Assembly (NCBI GenBank): GCA_003554565.1
Contig: PWGR01000165.1
Location: 1 to 8,450 of the forward strand
Reading direction: 5' to 3'
From: Clostridia bacterium
GTDB taxonomy: Bacteria > Bacillota > Sulfobacillia > SLMV01
DNA: 8,450 nt
Shown here: positions 1 to 6,987 of the stretch, one piece after another
Layout of the letters: each line of letters opens with the position of its first letter
Numbering within the stretch: the first letter of the stretch is position 1
Made by a program: the position numbers and the translations under genes
Notes under the pieces: generated by a model
Databases searched by the model: none
The model's input: only the letters and a program-made list of their open reading frames with translations
What the model was told of the DNA's origin: nothing

Positions 1-1
1 G

Positions 2-199
2 GAGATAAAGCGGATCGTTGAGTTGGGTGAACAGTATGGTCGGACTGATGAGCAGAGTCTGCTGGTGCTGGCGGGCTATCCGGGTACACATCAGACACCC
101 CTGCAGGACCCACACACGCCCGAGGCGGCAAGGAACTGGCGACCGGACATGAACCACTATGCTCTTTTGACCTCGAGGCTGTCTGACCATGGACAATAG
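2..199 (+). CDS. istA: IS21-family transposase IstA, C-terminal end (5' truncated by window)
   Basis: An open frame enters from the window edge and runs 65 codons to a TAG at 197-199. Its last 11 bases overlap the ATG of istB, the arrangement usual for istA-istB in IS21-family elements, where the DDE transposase is translated together with its ATPase helper. The visible tail has a charged stretch (EIKRIVELGEQYGRTDEQ) and ends YALLTSRLSDHGQ. None of the catalytic DDE residues are in view, so the call rests mainly on position, strand and overlap with an unmistakable istB. Whether the full gene is intact cannot be told. Confidence 0.65.
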   Translation, partial: EIKRIVELGEQYGRTDEQSLLVLAGYPGTHQTPLQDPHTPEAARNWRPDMNHYALLTSRLSDHGQ

Positions 200-956
200 G
201 CTGAGGGAGTACGCCAGGACGCTGCGCATGAGCGATATTGCCGATCTCTATGAGGAGGTGGAATTTGAGAATCGGCTGCAGTACCTGACCGATCTGTTCG
301 CTTTGGCTATCGAGGGGAGGAAGAACCGTCGGGCCGAGCGGTTGATCAAAAAGGCCGGGTTCCCCAACACGGACACGTTGCGGGGATATGATTTCAGTCC
401 GGTAACCTTCCCGAATGACGTGGACCGGCAATCCCTGACGGATCTGCAGTTCATTGAACAGCGGGAGAACATACTCATGGTGGGGGCAGTGGGCACGGGG
501 AAAACCCGTCTGGCCATCTCCCTGGGAGTGAAGGCATGCCTCTCCGGCAGGACTGTGAAGTTTCACCGGGCGGCCGATCTGTGCAATGCCCTGTTGGAAC
601 TCTATTCGGCAGGCAAGGCAGGCAAACTGATCCGGGATATCGCCGACGCTGATCTCTTCATACTGGACGAGGTCGGATACGTTCCTTTCAGCAAGGCGGC
701 CGCGGAGATGCTGTTTTCGGTGATCTCGAACAGCTACGAAAACCAGAGCATCATCACCACCAGCAACCTGGAGTTCGGCCGGTGGAGCGAGATCTTCGGG
801 GACGAACGTCTCACCGCAGCACTGATCGATCGCCTTGTTCATCACGCACACATTCTGACCTTTGCGGGACCGAGCTATCGGCTACGCCAGGCACTGGCCC
901 GCACTGATCACGATGAAGATGCCATTCTGGAGGATGTCACACTGACAGAAAAGTGA
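189..956 (+). CDS. istB: IS21-family ATPase helper IstB
   Basis: A DnaA/AAA+-type ATPase of 255 residues, the normal length for IstB. It assembles on target DNA and recruits and activates the IstA transposase. Walker A is GAVGTGKT (residues 99-106), Walker B is ADLFILDEVGY with D160 and E161, and the sensor-1 region is IITTSN (188-193). The C-terminal block GDERLTAALIDRLVHHAH (204-221) followed by PSYRLRQ is the IstB signature. The N-terminal part (about 1-90) is the helical target-DNA-binding region. The ATG at 189 overlaps the end of istA, which favours coupled translation. No frameshift or missing motif is seen, so this part of the element may still be functional. GC content resembles the neighbours. 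Confidence 0.96.
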   Translation: MDNRLREYARTLRMSDIADLYEEVEFENRLQYLTDLFALAIEGRKNRRAERLIKKAGFPNTDTLRGYDFSPVTFPNDVDRQSLTDLQFIEQRENILMVGAVGTGKTRLAISLGVKACLSGRTVKFHRAADLCNALLELYSAGKAGKLIRDIADADLFILDEVGYVPFSKAAAEMLFSVISNSYENQSIITTSNLEFGRWSEIFGDERLTAALIDRLVHHAHILTFAGPSYRLRQALARTDHDEDAILEDVTLTEK

Positions 957-1080
957 AGCAGACACCTTGAAAACTCAAGAACACAATCAGGATGCTATGC
1001 ATTTTTACGTTGCCATTCTATGCACGCCAGGGTTGCCAAAAACACTCAGGCAGCAGTTCTGCATGTACTACGCAGTCCTG
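957..1080 (+). mobile_element. Probable right end of the IS21 element (boundary not resolved)
   Basis: The element must end just after istB, because minus-strand codons of the Clp1-like pseudogene are recognisable from about 1100 upward. Right after the istB stop is a small inverted repeat, CTTGA at 966-970 with TCAAG at 975-979. A 7-base direct repeat CTATGCA occurs at 995-1001 and 1018-1024. IS21-family ends finish in CA, so either copy could be the terminus, but the left end lies outside the window and cannot be compared. Confidence 0.35.
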
Positions 1081-1809
1081 AAGCACATCGGACAGGCGAG
1101 ATCTGACTTTGCAGTCACAGATTTCACCGGTTCTGAAGAATGTACGGCGCAAAGTCACTTCATTATCGAGGCAAATGGTTTCTCTCTCGCAGCCCGCGAA
1201 ATGATGTGCGAAGTTCTCCCGCCGCAGAAAAGCCCGCTCCCATCTGGAACGCCTGCGGCCCCCCGGGAGTGCGGGGGCCCGCAGGACGCGGACTTTGGGG
1301 TGATGACTCGTGGCCCGCAGCAGGTGTTCAACCTCATCTTCCCGCTGCAGGGCAACTACATAATCGGGGCACAACAGATCAAGTTTTGCCGCCTTGAGCA
1401 TGCGCCCCATCTCCCCCGTCACCGCGCCCGTGGTATCGACGAGCACCGCCTGCCCCCGCCTCCTATCGCCCGGTCTGTCATCTGCCGGCAACCGGTGATG
1501 CAGAGGGCCACCGCTCTCTCAGGCGTTATGCGTCCGACGAAATAACTTGTGGTCACGGAGACGTCAGACAGTGAGTTCAGAATCCCGTCGACAGAACCCA
1601 GGCTTACCGTTCCAGGTGGGCCGATATCTGACTGTCCGACATCGGCGTCCACCACGGCGGTGCGGACACCGCGCTCGGCACAGTAGCTGGCAACGAAAGC
1701 ACAAAATGTTTCCGGTGTCAGGAGCTCCAATAACCATACAGATGCCCGGATCAGCTGCAATTGTCTCGGCGATGCGCTCGTACATGGCCCGCCCTTCCGC
1801 TGGTCCCAT
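1018..1809 (-). pseudogene. Clp1/Grc3-type polynucleotide 5'-hydroxyl kinase, frameshifted
   Basis: Three minus-strand pieces join into one protein of the Clp1/Grc3 kinase family, which phosphorylates 5'-OH ends of RNA or DNA. Piece 1 (from ATG 1809, or better ATG 1785, which has GGAAGGG at 1798-1792) ends in the P-loop start GAPDTG. Piece 2 continues in another frame with TFCAFVASYC, then AVVDADVGQSDIGPPGTVSL (the family's DxDxGQ motif) and YFVGRITPE. Piece 3 returns to the first frame with AVLVDTTGAVTGEMGRMLKA, KLDLLCPDYVVALQRED and the C-terminal RRRSRWERAFLRRENFAHHF. The frame changes near 1703-1712, within the Walker A lysine codon, and again near 1452-1460, in a G-rich run. Frames 1 and 3 are the same, so the indels compensate, but frame 1 has a stop at 1566-1564 between them. 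About 264 residues remain. It lies 30-54 bases behind nrdJ on the same strand. Sequencing error in the homopolymer cannot be excluded for the second shift. Confidence 0.8.
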
Positions 1810-1839
1810 ACGGCTGGTACCAGATCATAAGTGCGGGTA

Positions 1840-4410
1840 TCAGCACTCAGTATAGCCGCAGGCCACACACTTGACGCAGCCCTCCTGGTAAACGAGAGCA
1901 CTGACGCCGCAAGCGGGACACAGTGCATAATTATCTCTGGGAGATGAGGTCTTTCCCTCCGATGATGAGCCGTCTGTTTCTGTCTGCGACTGCCGCATTG
2001 ACAGATCAGCCAGATTCAGCTGGGTCAGCGCATCATCCTCCGAGTCATCATCCATGGCCTCAGCATGTTCCACGAATTCCTGAATAAACTGCCCGATTGC
2101 ATCCGGCACCGAACGAACCCGGTTCGGGCCGAAGCCGACCGAGCGGCTGCCACCGATACCAATCAGCTGATCTGCCACCGCCGTTGGATCGACCCCGCAC
2201 CGGAAGGCGAGAGAAATCAGTCGTGCGATTGCCTCCGTGAACGCAGTGACATCACTCCCGGCCTTTCCAATCTGAGCAAACAGTTCGAACGGGTGTCCGC
2301 TCCTGAGGTTGAGTGTCAGAAACAGATTCCCCATCGGGGTGGTTTTGCGAACAGTGAGGCCGCGCAGGCGCGACGTCCTGGGTATCGGCCGTAGTTCTCC
2401 CCAGTCACCGTTCGTCCGGATAACGTCGGCGGCATCCTCTTTTTCATGCTTCTCATCATCCGCCCCGCCGCTGACGAGAACCTGCTCCTGCCTGCTCCCC
2501 ACCCGGTAGACAGTCAGTCCTTTGCATCTCAGCTTGTAGGCCTGCTGGAAAGAATCCGCAATTTTATCCCTGGTGGCATCATGGGGGAAGTTTATGGTCT
2601 TGCTCACTGCGTTGTCGGTGTGCGCCTGAAATGCAGCCTGCATCCTGATGTGCCACTCAGGATCAATGTCCAGGGCAGTAACAAAGACCTCCTTCACCGC
2701 ATCAGTTACCTCTTCCTGCGACTGCAGGGTTGCTCCCCCGGCCAACCTCTCCATCAGGTCTTTCGAATAGAACTCCTGCCGTTTCGCCACCTCCTCGAAC
2801 TGGGGGTTGACCTCCACCAGTTTTTCTCCATCGAGAATGTGACGCGTAAAGGCGATGCTGAACAACGGCTCAATTCCGCTGCTCGTTCCGCTGATTATGC
2901 TTATGCTGCCCGTGGGGGCAATGGTTGTGGTGGTTGCATGCCGAAGCGGCCCGTCTCCTCCACAGAAGATGCTTTCCTCGTAGTTATCAAAAGCCCCCCG
3001 CGACTTGGCCAGCTGTGCACTGGCCTCCTTGGATTCTTTATCAATGAAACCCATGACCCGCTCCGCCAGGTTCACTGCGCGCTCGGAATCATAGGGAATG
3101 CCCAGTTTAATCAGCATCTCTGCCCAGCCCATTATACCCAGGCCGATCTTGCGGTTACCCCGGGTGACGCGGCGTATCGCGGGTATGGGATAGCGGTTGG
3201 CATCGATCACGTTGTCCAAAAAGTGCACTGCACGGTGCACGGTCCCGGAAAGACCATTCCAATCTATTTCTGTCTCTTCATCGGCTGGCCACTCAACCCT
3301 GTCTACAAAGGCCCCGAGATTTATGCTTCCAAGGTTGCAGCTCTCGTACGGCAGGAGAGGCTGCTCACCACATGGATTGGTACTTTCCACCTCCCCCAGC
3401 TCCGGCGTAGGATTATCGTCATTTATCCGGTCCAGAAAAATGATGCCGGGCTCACCATTCTTCCAGGCCATGTCAGCAATCAGATGGAAAATCCTGCGGG
3501 CGGGGACCCGGTCCACAACCTCACGGCTGCGTGGATTCACAAGATCATAGTCCTCATCTGCCTCCACCTTGGCCATGAAATCATCCGTGATGGCCACGGA
3601 GAGGTTGAAGTTCGTCACCTCATCATCCTCGGCCTTGCACCTGATGAACTCCTCAATATCCGGATGATCAACGCGGAGTATTCCCATGTTTGCCCCACGT
3701 CGTGTCCCACCCTGCTTGACGGCCTCGGTTGCCGAGTTAAAGACCTTCAGAAAAGATACAGGGCCGCTGGCAATTCCCCCGGTGGTCCGTACGACATCGT
3801 TCTTGGGTCGCAGGCGGGCGAAACTGAAGCCGGTCCCGCCTCCCGACTTATGTATGAGTGCAGCATTTTTAATTGAATCAAAAATGCTCTCCATGCTGTC
3901 GTCCACTGGCAGTACAAAACAGGCCGCCAGCTGCTGCAGCTCCCGTCCTGCGTTCATAAGGGTAGGTGAGTTGGGCATGAACTTCCGCTCAACCATGGAT
4001 TGATTGAACGCCCGCTGCCGCTTGTCGGTCAAGGCCTCGCTGTCACGGGCAATCTGACACAGGGTGGAAAAGCTCACCTTCATCTTTCCCTCGCGGGCCA
4101 GACAGGCATGCGCCCGCCACAGCGTCTCCACATCCTGTTCACTCAGGTGGGGCACATCAGGTAAATCCTCAATATCCTCCCGGTCGGGATCCACATCATC
4201 AGCATCCTGTGAGCCGGAGACATCATACACCTCAGGTAAGTAGAGTAAATCAACGACCGCAATGTTTCGAGCCACCCGCTCAAACATACCTGCAGGATCT
4301 TCAATCTGTTCACCTTCACTGTTCTTGGCCAGGTATCGCGTCCTCAGCACGGTCAGGGCATTGGCACCGAAACCGAGATCCTCATCTTCTGTTGGCTGAG
4401 AGTCATTCAC
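1840..4410 (-). CDS. nrdJ: Adenosylcobalamin-dependent (class II) ribonucleoside-diphosphate reductase
   Basis: Reduces ribonucleotides to deoxyribonucleotides with a radical from coenzyme B12, so it needs no oxygen. The GTG at 4410 with GGAGG at 4425-4421 gives 856 residues; an in-frame ATG at 4488 would add 26 residues without family resemblance. Key sites by comparison with the Thermotoga enzyme: redox cysteine in LAACFVLP (C164), radical cysteine in NPCGEQPL (C347, with the preceding Asn and following Glu), and second redox cysteine in YESCNLGSINL (C358), eleven residues on as expected. Other family blocks are MPNSPTLMNAGR, SGGGTGFSFARLRP, GTRRGANMGILRVDHP, TTIAPTGSISIISG and CKGLTVYR. 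A TSCPD-type domain (about 675-775) contains IPRTSRLRGLTVRKTTP and GIGGSRSVGFGPNRVRSVPD. The tail has six cysteines (CPAC, CVKC, CGYTEC; C831-C856), a zinc-ribbon-like end thought to help re-reduce the active site. The N-terminus (about 65-95) is very acidic. The gene looks complete and functional. Confidence 0.97.
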   Translation of the reverse strand: MNDSQPTEDEDLGFGANALTVLRTRYLAKNSEGEQIEDPAGMFERVARNIAVVDLLYLPEVYDVSGSQDADDVDPDREDIEDLPDVPHLSEQDVETLWRAHACLAREGKMKVSFSTLCQIARDSEALTDKRQRAFNQSMVERKFMPNSPTLMNAGRELQQLAACFVLPVDDSMESIFDSIKNAALIHKSGGGTGFSFARLRPKNDVVRTTGGIASGPVSFLKVFNSATEAVKQGGTRRGANMGILRVDHPDIEEFIRCKAEDDEVTNFNLSVAITDDFMAKVEADEDYDLVNPRSREVVDRVPARRIFHLIADMAWKNGEPGIIFLDRINDDNPTPELGEVESTNPCGEQPLLPYESCNLGSINLGAFVDRVEWPADEETEIDWNGLSGTVHRAVHFLDNVIDANRYPIPAIRRVTRGNRKIGLGIMGWAEMLIKLGIPYDSERAVNLAERVMGFIDKESKEASAQLAKSRGAFDNYEESIFCGGDGPLRHATTTTIAPTGSISIISGTSSGIEPLFSIAFTRHILDGEKLVEVNPQFEEVAKRQEFYSKDLMERLAGGATLQSQEEVTDAVKEVFVTALDIDPEWHIRMQAAFQAHTDNAVSKTINFPHDATRDKIADSFQQAYKLRCKGLTVYRVGSRQEQVLVSGGADDEKHEKEDAADVIRTNGDWGELRPIPRTSRLRGLTVRKTTPMGNLFLTLNLRSGHPFELFAQIGKAGSDVTAFTEAIARLISLAFRCGVDPTAVADQLIGIGGSRSVGFGPNRVRSVPDAIGQFIQEFVEHAEAMDDDSEDDALTQLNLADLSMRQSQTETDGSSSEGKTSSPRDNYALCPACGVSALVYQEGCVKCVACGYTEC

Positions 4411-4420
4411 GCGCAAACTG

Positions 4421-4425
4421 CCTCC
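4421..4425 (-). promoter_or_regulatory. Ribosome binding site of nrdJ, decides the start
   Basis: The minus strand reads AAAGGAGGC and then 10 bases to GTG at 4410. The site lies inside the longer possible frame that begins at 4488, and that frame's ATG has no such site, so the GTG is preferred. Confidence 0.7.
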
Positions 4426-4624
4426 TTTCACGTCCGTCTTTGTCTGGCACCGCCGGCTCCTATTTCCGCGCCAACCGGCAGGCAGCAATCCGGAGACCTG
4501 CTGTCAACTCCCTTTGTCGCATGCATCCCCCCATCTGAACGGCCGTGCGGAGTCGACACCGGAGAAGACCTACAACCGGCCGCTGCTCTTCGTAACAGCG
4601 ACTGCGACCCATACACTTGCGTCA

Positions 4625-4646
4625 CACTCTCCTGAGCGGGAGGGTG
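4625..4646. repeat. Inverted repeat, 8-base stem
   Basis: CACTCTCC (4625-4632) faces GGAGGGTG (4639-4646) across a 6-base loop. As plus-strand RNA the stem pairs fully with one G-U; as minus-strand RNA one pair is a C-A mismatch. No T-run follows on either side, so it is not a typical intrinsic terminator. Its role is unknown. Confidence 0.45.
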
Positions 4647-4681
4647 AATTGAGGTTCTCACTCGTCGGCGTCCTCGGACCT

Positions 4682-4699
4682 GCTTTCCCTCGGGAAAGC
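4682..4699. repeat. Near-perfect palindrome, 8-base arms
   Basis: GCTTTCCC (4682-4689) and GGGAAAGC (4692-4699) are separated by only TC, so RNA of either strand could form a tight hairpin. No T-run follows. It could be a dyad operator or a leader hairpin ahead of nrdJ; the sequence alone does not decide. Confidence 0.5.
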
Positions 4700-4956
4700 G
4701 AGAAGGTGCATGCTGTGTGGGACAACTACTATTACAAATCAACTGGCGCGCCACCGCAACTTGGATCAGAGGTCCTGCATCATCTTCACGCGGGATCGAT
4801 GACCGGGCGGATCCAGCACGCTTTCTTTCTGCCCTTATCTTCGCGATTCGTGCACTCGTTCACCACTAATCGTCAACACCCGACCACAACAAGCAGCTCC
4901 TGTCGTCAGGGTTCGACATATTGAGGACGCGGTCGGAACACCGGATACTTTTCCGT

Positions 4957-4973
4957 GCAGGAGTCGAACCTGC
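4957..4973 (-). other. Orphan tRNA T-arm-like hairpin
   Basis: The minus strand reads GCAGG TTCGACT CCTGC: a perfect 5-base-pair stem with the TTCGA-T loop typical of a tRNA T arm, about 30 bases after the flavin-reductase stop. It resembles the 3' part of bacterial selenocysteine tRNA. The following bases ACGGAAAA would need TTTTCCGT as the 5' acceptor strand, which is absent from the 100 bases upstream, and there is no CCA. It is therefore not a complete tRNA gene. It may be a tRNA fragment left by integration or decay, or chance. Confidence 0.35.
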
Positions 4974-5001
4974 CGGCGGGGAGGATCCCCCTGGCAGTCC
5001 T

Positions 5002-5577
5002 TCAGGCCCCGGAGCCGCGGGAGAAGCCGTGTCGACCGAGCCTCTTTCCCAGCTGGTGATACCTGCCGCGAGAGTAAGCAAACAGCTGCTCCGCCGGCAG
5101 CACGAGACGACCCCGATCATCTACCCATTCCTCCGAAACATGAGTCCGGACTACCTCTCCCACGAAGTACTCGTGGCTTCCCAGGGGAAGGCGCCGGATG
5201 ACCCGGCACTCCAAATTAACCGGGCATTCGGCTATGAGGGGCGCCCAACGCAGGACATCTGCCGGGGTGGGTGTGAGACTGCAGGCAGAGAACTTATCCT
5301 CGTCCCGCCCGGAAACAACCCCGCAGTAGTCCAGCAGGTCCACTTGATCGGTGCGCGGCAGGTTGATCACAAACTCACCCGAATCAGCAATCAGCCGGTG
5401 TGAGTGCCGCGCCGGTGTGACACCCACGCCGATAGTGGGAGGGCTGGAGGCCAGTACTCCAGTCCAGGCAATCGCGATAATGTTGGGCCGCCTCTCGAAC
5501 TCACTCGCACAGCTGACCATCACGGCCGGTGTGGGGTATAGATGTGTTCCGGGTTCCACCTTGCACTTTGCGGCCAT
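5002..5577 (-). CDS. Flavin reductase-like FMN-binding protein
   Basis: A 191-residue protein of the flavin reductase-like (DIM6/NTAB) split-barrel family. Members bind FMN and serve as flavin reductases, monooxygenase partners or small oxidoreductases, probably in the cytoplasm. Supporting blocks are LYPTPAVMVSC near the N-terminus, IIAIAWTGVLASSPPTIGVG, the FMN-region stretch RHSHRLIADSGEFVINLP, CGVVSGRDEDKF and GSHEYFVGEVV. The ATG at 5577 is preceded by AGGAAGGG at 5595-5588 with 10 bases between. An upstream in-frame ATG at 5619 would add 14 residues but lacks a ribosome site. It begins about 64 bases after the amidohydrolase stop and is probably the last gene of the same operon. The tail (RLGRHGFSRGSGA) is basic and not conserved as far as I can judge. 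Substrate or partner enzyme is unknown. Confidence 0.88.
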   Translation of the reverse strand: MAAKCKVEPGTHLYPTPAVMVSCASEFERRPNIIAIAWTGVLASSPPTIGVGVTPARHSHRLIADSGEFVINLPRTDQVDLLDYCGVVSGRDEDKFSACSLTPTPADVLRWAPLIAECPVNLECRVIRRLPLGSHEYFVGEVVRTHVSEEWVDDRGRLVLPAEQLFAYSRGRYHQLGKRLGRHGFSRGSGA

Positions 5578-5587
5578 TGATCGAATT

Positions 5588-5595
5588 CCCTTCCT
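5588..5595 (-). promoter_or_regulatory. Ribosome binding site of the flavin reductase-like gene
   Basis: AGGAAGGG on the minus strand ends 10 bases before ATG 5577. It favours that start over ATG 5619, which lies upstream of the site. Confidence 0.55.
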
Positions 5596-5641
5596 GCTTT
5601 TCTCTGTGCACCTGTTCATCCCCGGCGCCGCACCAGGTTGA

Positions 5642-6826
5642 TCATTGCTGCTTCCGCCGGTAAAGGACCTCGCCTTCCACCAGTGTCATCTCACAATGGG
5701 TGAAGTTCGAAAGTGGATTGTCGTCGAATATGGCCACGTCTGCATCTTTGCCCGCCTCCAGGCTGCCGACCCGGTCATCGATGCCCAGAACCTCGGCAGG
5801 GTTAATGGTAATGGCCTTAAACCCTTCATCCTCGGGCATTCCCTCGCGTACGGCCAGTCCGGTGACTACCGGCAGCCACTGAGTCGACGAAGAAGCGTCC
5901 ATTTGGATGCACACTTTAATTCCCTCCCGGGCCAGGATTCCGGGATTCTTGAGGGTAACATCCTTGATCTCCATCTTTCCTCTGGCCATGAGCAGGGGGC
6001 CCACAATACAGGGAGCTTCCCTGCTGGCCAGAACCTCCTTGATCTTGTAGCCTTCGGTCACGTGCTCCAGACTGTAATCGAGGTCAAATTCCTCGGCTAT
6101 CCTGATGGCCGTCATTATGTCATCAGCGCGGTGGCAGTGTATGTGCGCGCGCATCTCGCCCCTGACGACCCGGCCCAGGGCCTCCCACTTGAGATTGCGT
6201 TCGGGAAGATCGGGTTCCTCGCCGGACTGATCCGACTTCTTGTTCGCCTTCTTTATTCCGTCCAGATAATTCTGCGCCGCGACCAATGCCTCTCGCAGTA
6301 CAGCGGCGTTGCCCATGCGGGTGGCGGGCATCTTCTTGTGTCCCTCACCATATACCCGCTTGGGATTCTCACCGAGGGCCATTTTCATACCCTCGGTTCC
6401 CGGAATGATCATGTCTTCGATGGTCCGCCCACGCAGCTTGATTGCTATGCCTGTACCGCCGATCACGTTGGCGCTGCCCGGCTGCGTGTAAGCCGCAGTC
6501 ACCCCGGCAGCGAGCACATCCGCAAAAGCGGGGTCCTGCGGGTTCAGTGAATCGATGCCGCGCAGCTGTGCGGTTACAGGATCTGTGGCCTCGTTACCAT
6601 CTGCCGTCGCTCCGGTACTCGGCTCCCCGAACAGTCCGATGTGGCTGTGGGCATCTATGAATCCGGGAGTGACCCACTTGCCGGCGGCATCGATTACTTC
6701 CGCACCCCCGGGAACCTCTACGTCCGTCCCCACCTCAGCGATCTTGCCGCCGTCGATCAGAACGGTACCCGGCTCCAGAGTGCCCCGGGTAATGGTCAGC
6801 ACTTTCCCATTGACTATAGCCAGCAC
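5642..6826 (-). CDS. Metal-dependent amidohydrolase, imidazolonepropionase-like
   Basis: A 394-residue cytoplasmic hydrolase of the amidohydrolase superfamily (COG1228-like), cleaving a C-N bond of an unknown amide or ring substrate. It opens with the small beta domain (VLAIVNGKVLTITRG, VLIDGGKIAEVG), then GFIDAHSHIG with the metal-binding HxH at H60 and H62. Later come GGTGIAIKLRG, KMALGENPKRVYGEG, HIHCHRADD (H228-H232), LEHVTEGYKI (H255) and D310 in QMDASSSTQ, and it closes with ITINPAEVLGI and RVGSLEAGKDADVAIFD. All likely metal ligands are present. Homologues I recall have Asp-His-Pro at the D310 position; here it is Asp-Ala-Ser. The GTG at 6826 has GGGAGGAG five bases upstream and fits the family N-terminus. 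The frame extends upstream to an ATG at 6958, adding 44 residues of proline- and glycine-rich sequence that is probably not translated. It follows the membrane protein gene by about 160 bases. Confidence 0.92.
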   Translation of the reverse strand: MLAIVNGKVLTITRGTLEPGTVLIDGGKIAEVGTDVEVPGGAEVIDAAGKWVTPGFIDAHSHIGLFGEPSTGATADGNEATDPVTAQLRGIDSLNPQDPAFADVLAAGVTAAYTQPGSANVIGGTGIAIKLRGRTIEDMIIPGTEGMKMALGENPKRVYGEGHKKMPATRMGNAAVLREALVAAQNYLDGIKKANKKSDQSGEEPDLPERNLKWEALGRVVRGEMRAHIHCHRADDIMTAIRIAEEFDLDYSLEHVTEGYKIKEVLASREAPCIVGPLLMARGKMEIKDVTLKNPGILAREGIKVCIQMDASSSTQWLPVVTGLAVREGMPEDEGFKAITINPAEVLGIDDRVGSLEAGKDADVAIFDDNPLSNFTHCEMTLVEGEVLYRRKQQ

Positions 6827-6831
6827 ACTAT

Positions 6832-6839
6832 CTCCTCCC
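6832..6839 (-). promoter_or_regulatory. Ribosome binding site of the amidohydrolase gene
   Basis: GGGAGGAG on the minus strand, then five bases to GTG 6826. It lies inside the longer frame from 6958 and is the main reason to choose the GTG start. Confidence 0.75.
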
Positions 6840-6871
6840 GCCCAATGAAATAAAATGGGACCCCGGCGTGG

Positions 6872-6907
6872 CAGAAATGACCTTCTGACTACTTCACCCC
6901 CGGGGGG
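6872..6907. repeat. Two small inverted repeats between the membrane protein and amidohydrolase genes
   Basis: CAGAA (6872-6876) faces TTCTG (6883-6887), and CCCCC (6897-6901) runs directly into GGGGGG (6902-6907). They lie in the 161-base spacer after the PfoR-like stop. Neither is followed by a T-run, so a terminator is not supported. An attenuation or processing site in the operon is possible but unproven. Confidence 0.3.
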
Positions 6908-6987
6908 TTCCATCCCTGCCGCACCGCAAGAATCTGCGCAAATTCCGTCGACAACCACCGAAAGAGTGTACGCCCGTCGATGGCCTT

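Larger units (their letters stand above)
4426..5001. other. Gap of about 575 bases without a credible gene; probable nrdJ leader
   Basis: Between the flavin-reductase-like gene and nrdJ, both strands carry only short frames (for example plus 4514-4924 from a TTG and minus 4754-4428) with low-complexity Ser/Arg/Pro/Thr composition, no ribosome site and no recognisable family. The stretch contains several inverted repeats, listed separately, and a T-arm-like hairpin. The nrdJ promoter should lie here. A TTGACA at 4507-4502 on the minus strand has no convincing -10 box at 16-18 bases. The gap may be a structured leader, a decayed gene, or both. Confidence 0.5.

Noticed and set aside
967..1545. 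192-codon open frame on the plus strand after istB
   Set aside because: It is antisense to recognisable Clp1-like kinase codons and its own translation resembles nothing; it may partly reflect the IS end.
2446..3876. 476-codon open frame on the plus strand
   Set aside because: It lies fully antisense to nrdJ, whose catalytic motifs are continuous here; the plus-strand product has no family features and no ribosome site.
4484..4502. B12-box-like sequence CCGGAGACCTGC on the plus strand near the nrdJ start
   Set aside because: Tempting beside a B12-dependent enzyme, but it is on the strand opposite to nrdJ, the bases before it are nrdJ codons, and the other cobalamin riboswitch blocks are absent. 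GGGAA..GGTG and CCACCGCAACT farther on (4692-4761) have the wrong order and spacing.
4428..4924. Short frames on both strands in the gap upstream of nrdJ
   Set aside because: Biased composition, no ribosome sites, no recognisable domain, and the minus-strand frame overlaps the nrdJ ribosome site region.
4940..5045. Complete tRNA-Sec, tmRNA or permuted tRNA around the T-arm-like hairpin
   Set aside because: No matching 5' acceptor strand, D arm, anticodon arm or CCA could be found upstream or downstream.
5645..6550. 301-codon open frame on the plus strand
   Set aside because: Antisense shadow of the amidohydrolase gene, which shows all its family motifs on the minus strand.
6827..6958. N-terminal extension of the amidohydrolase to ATG 6958
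   Set aside because: The extra 44 residues do not resemble the family, and a strong GGGAGGAG site sits just before GTG 6826.
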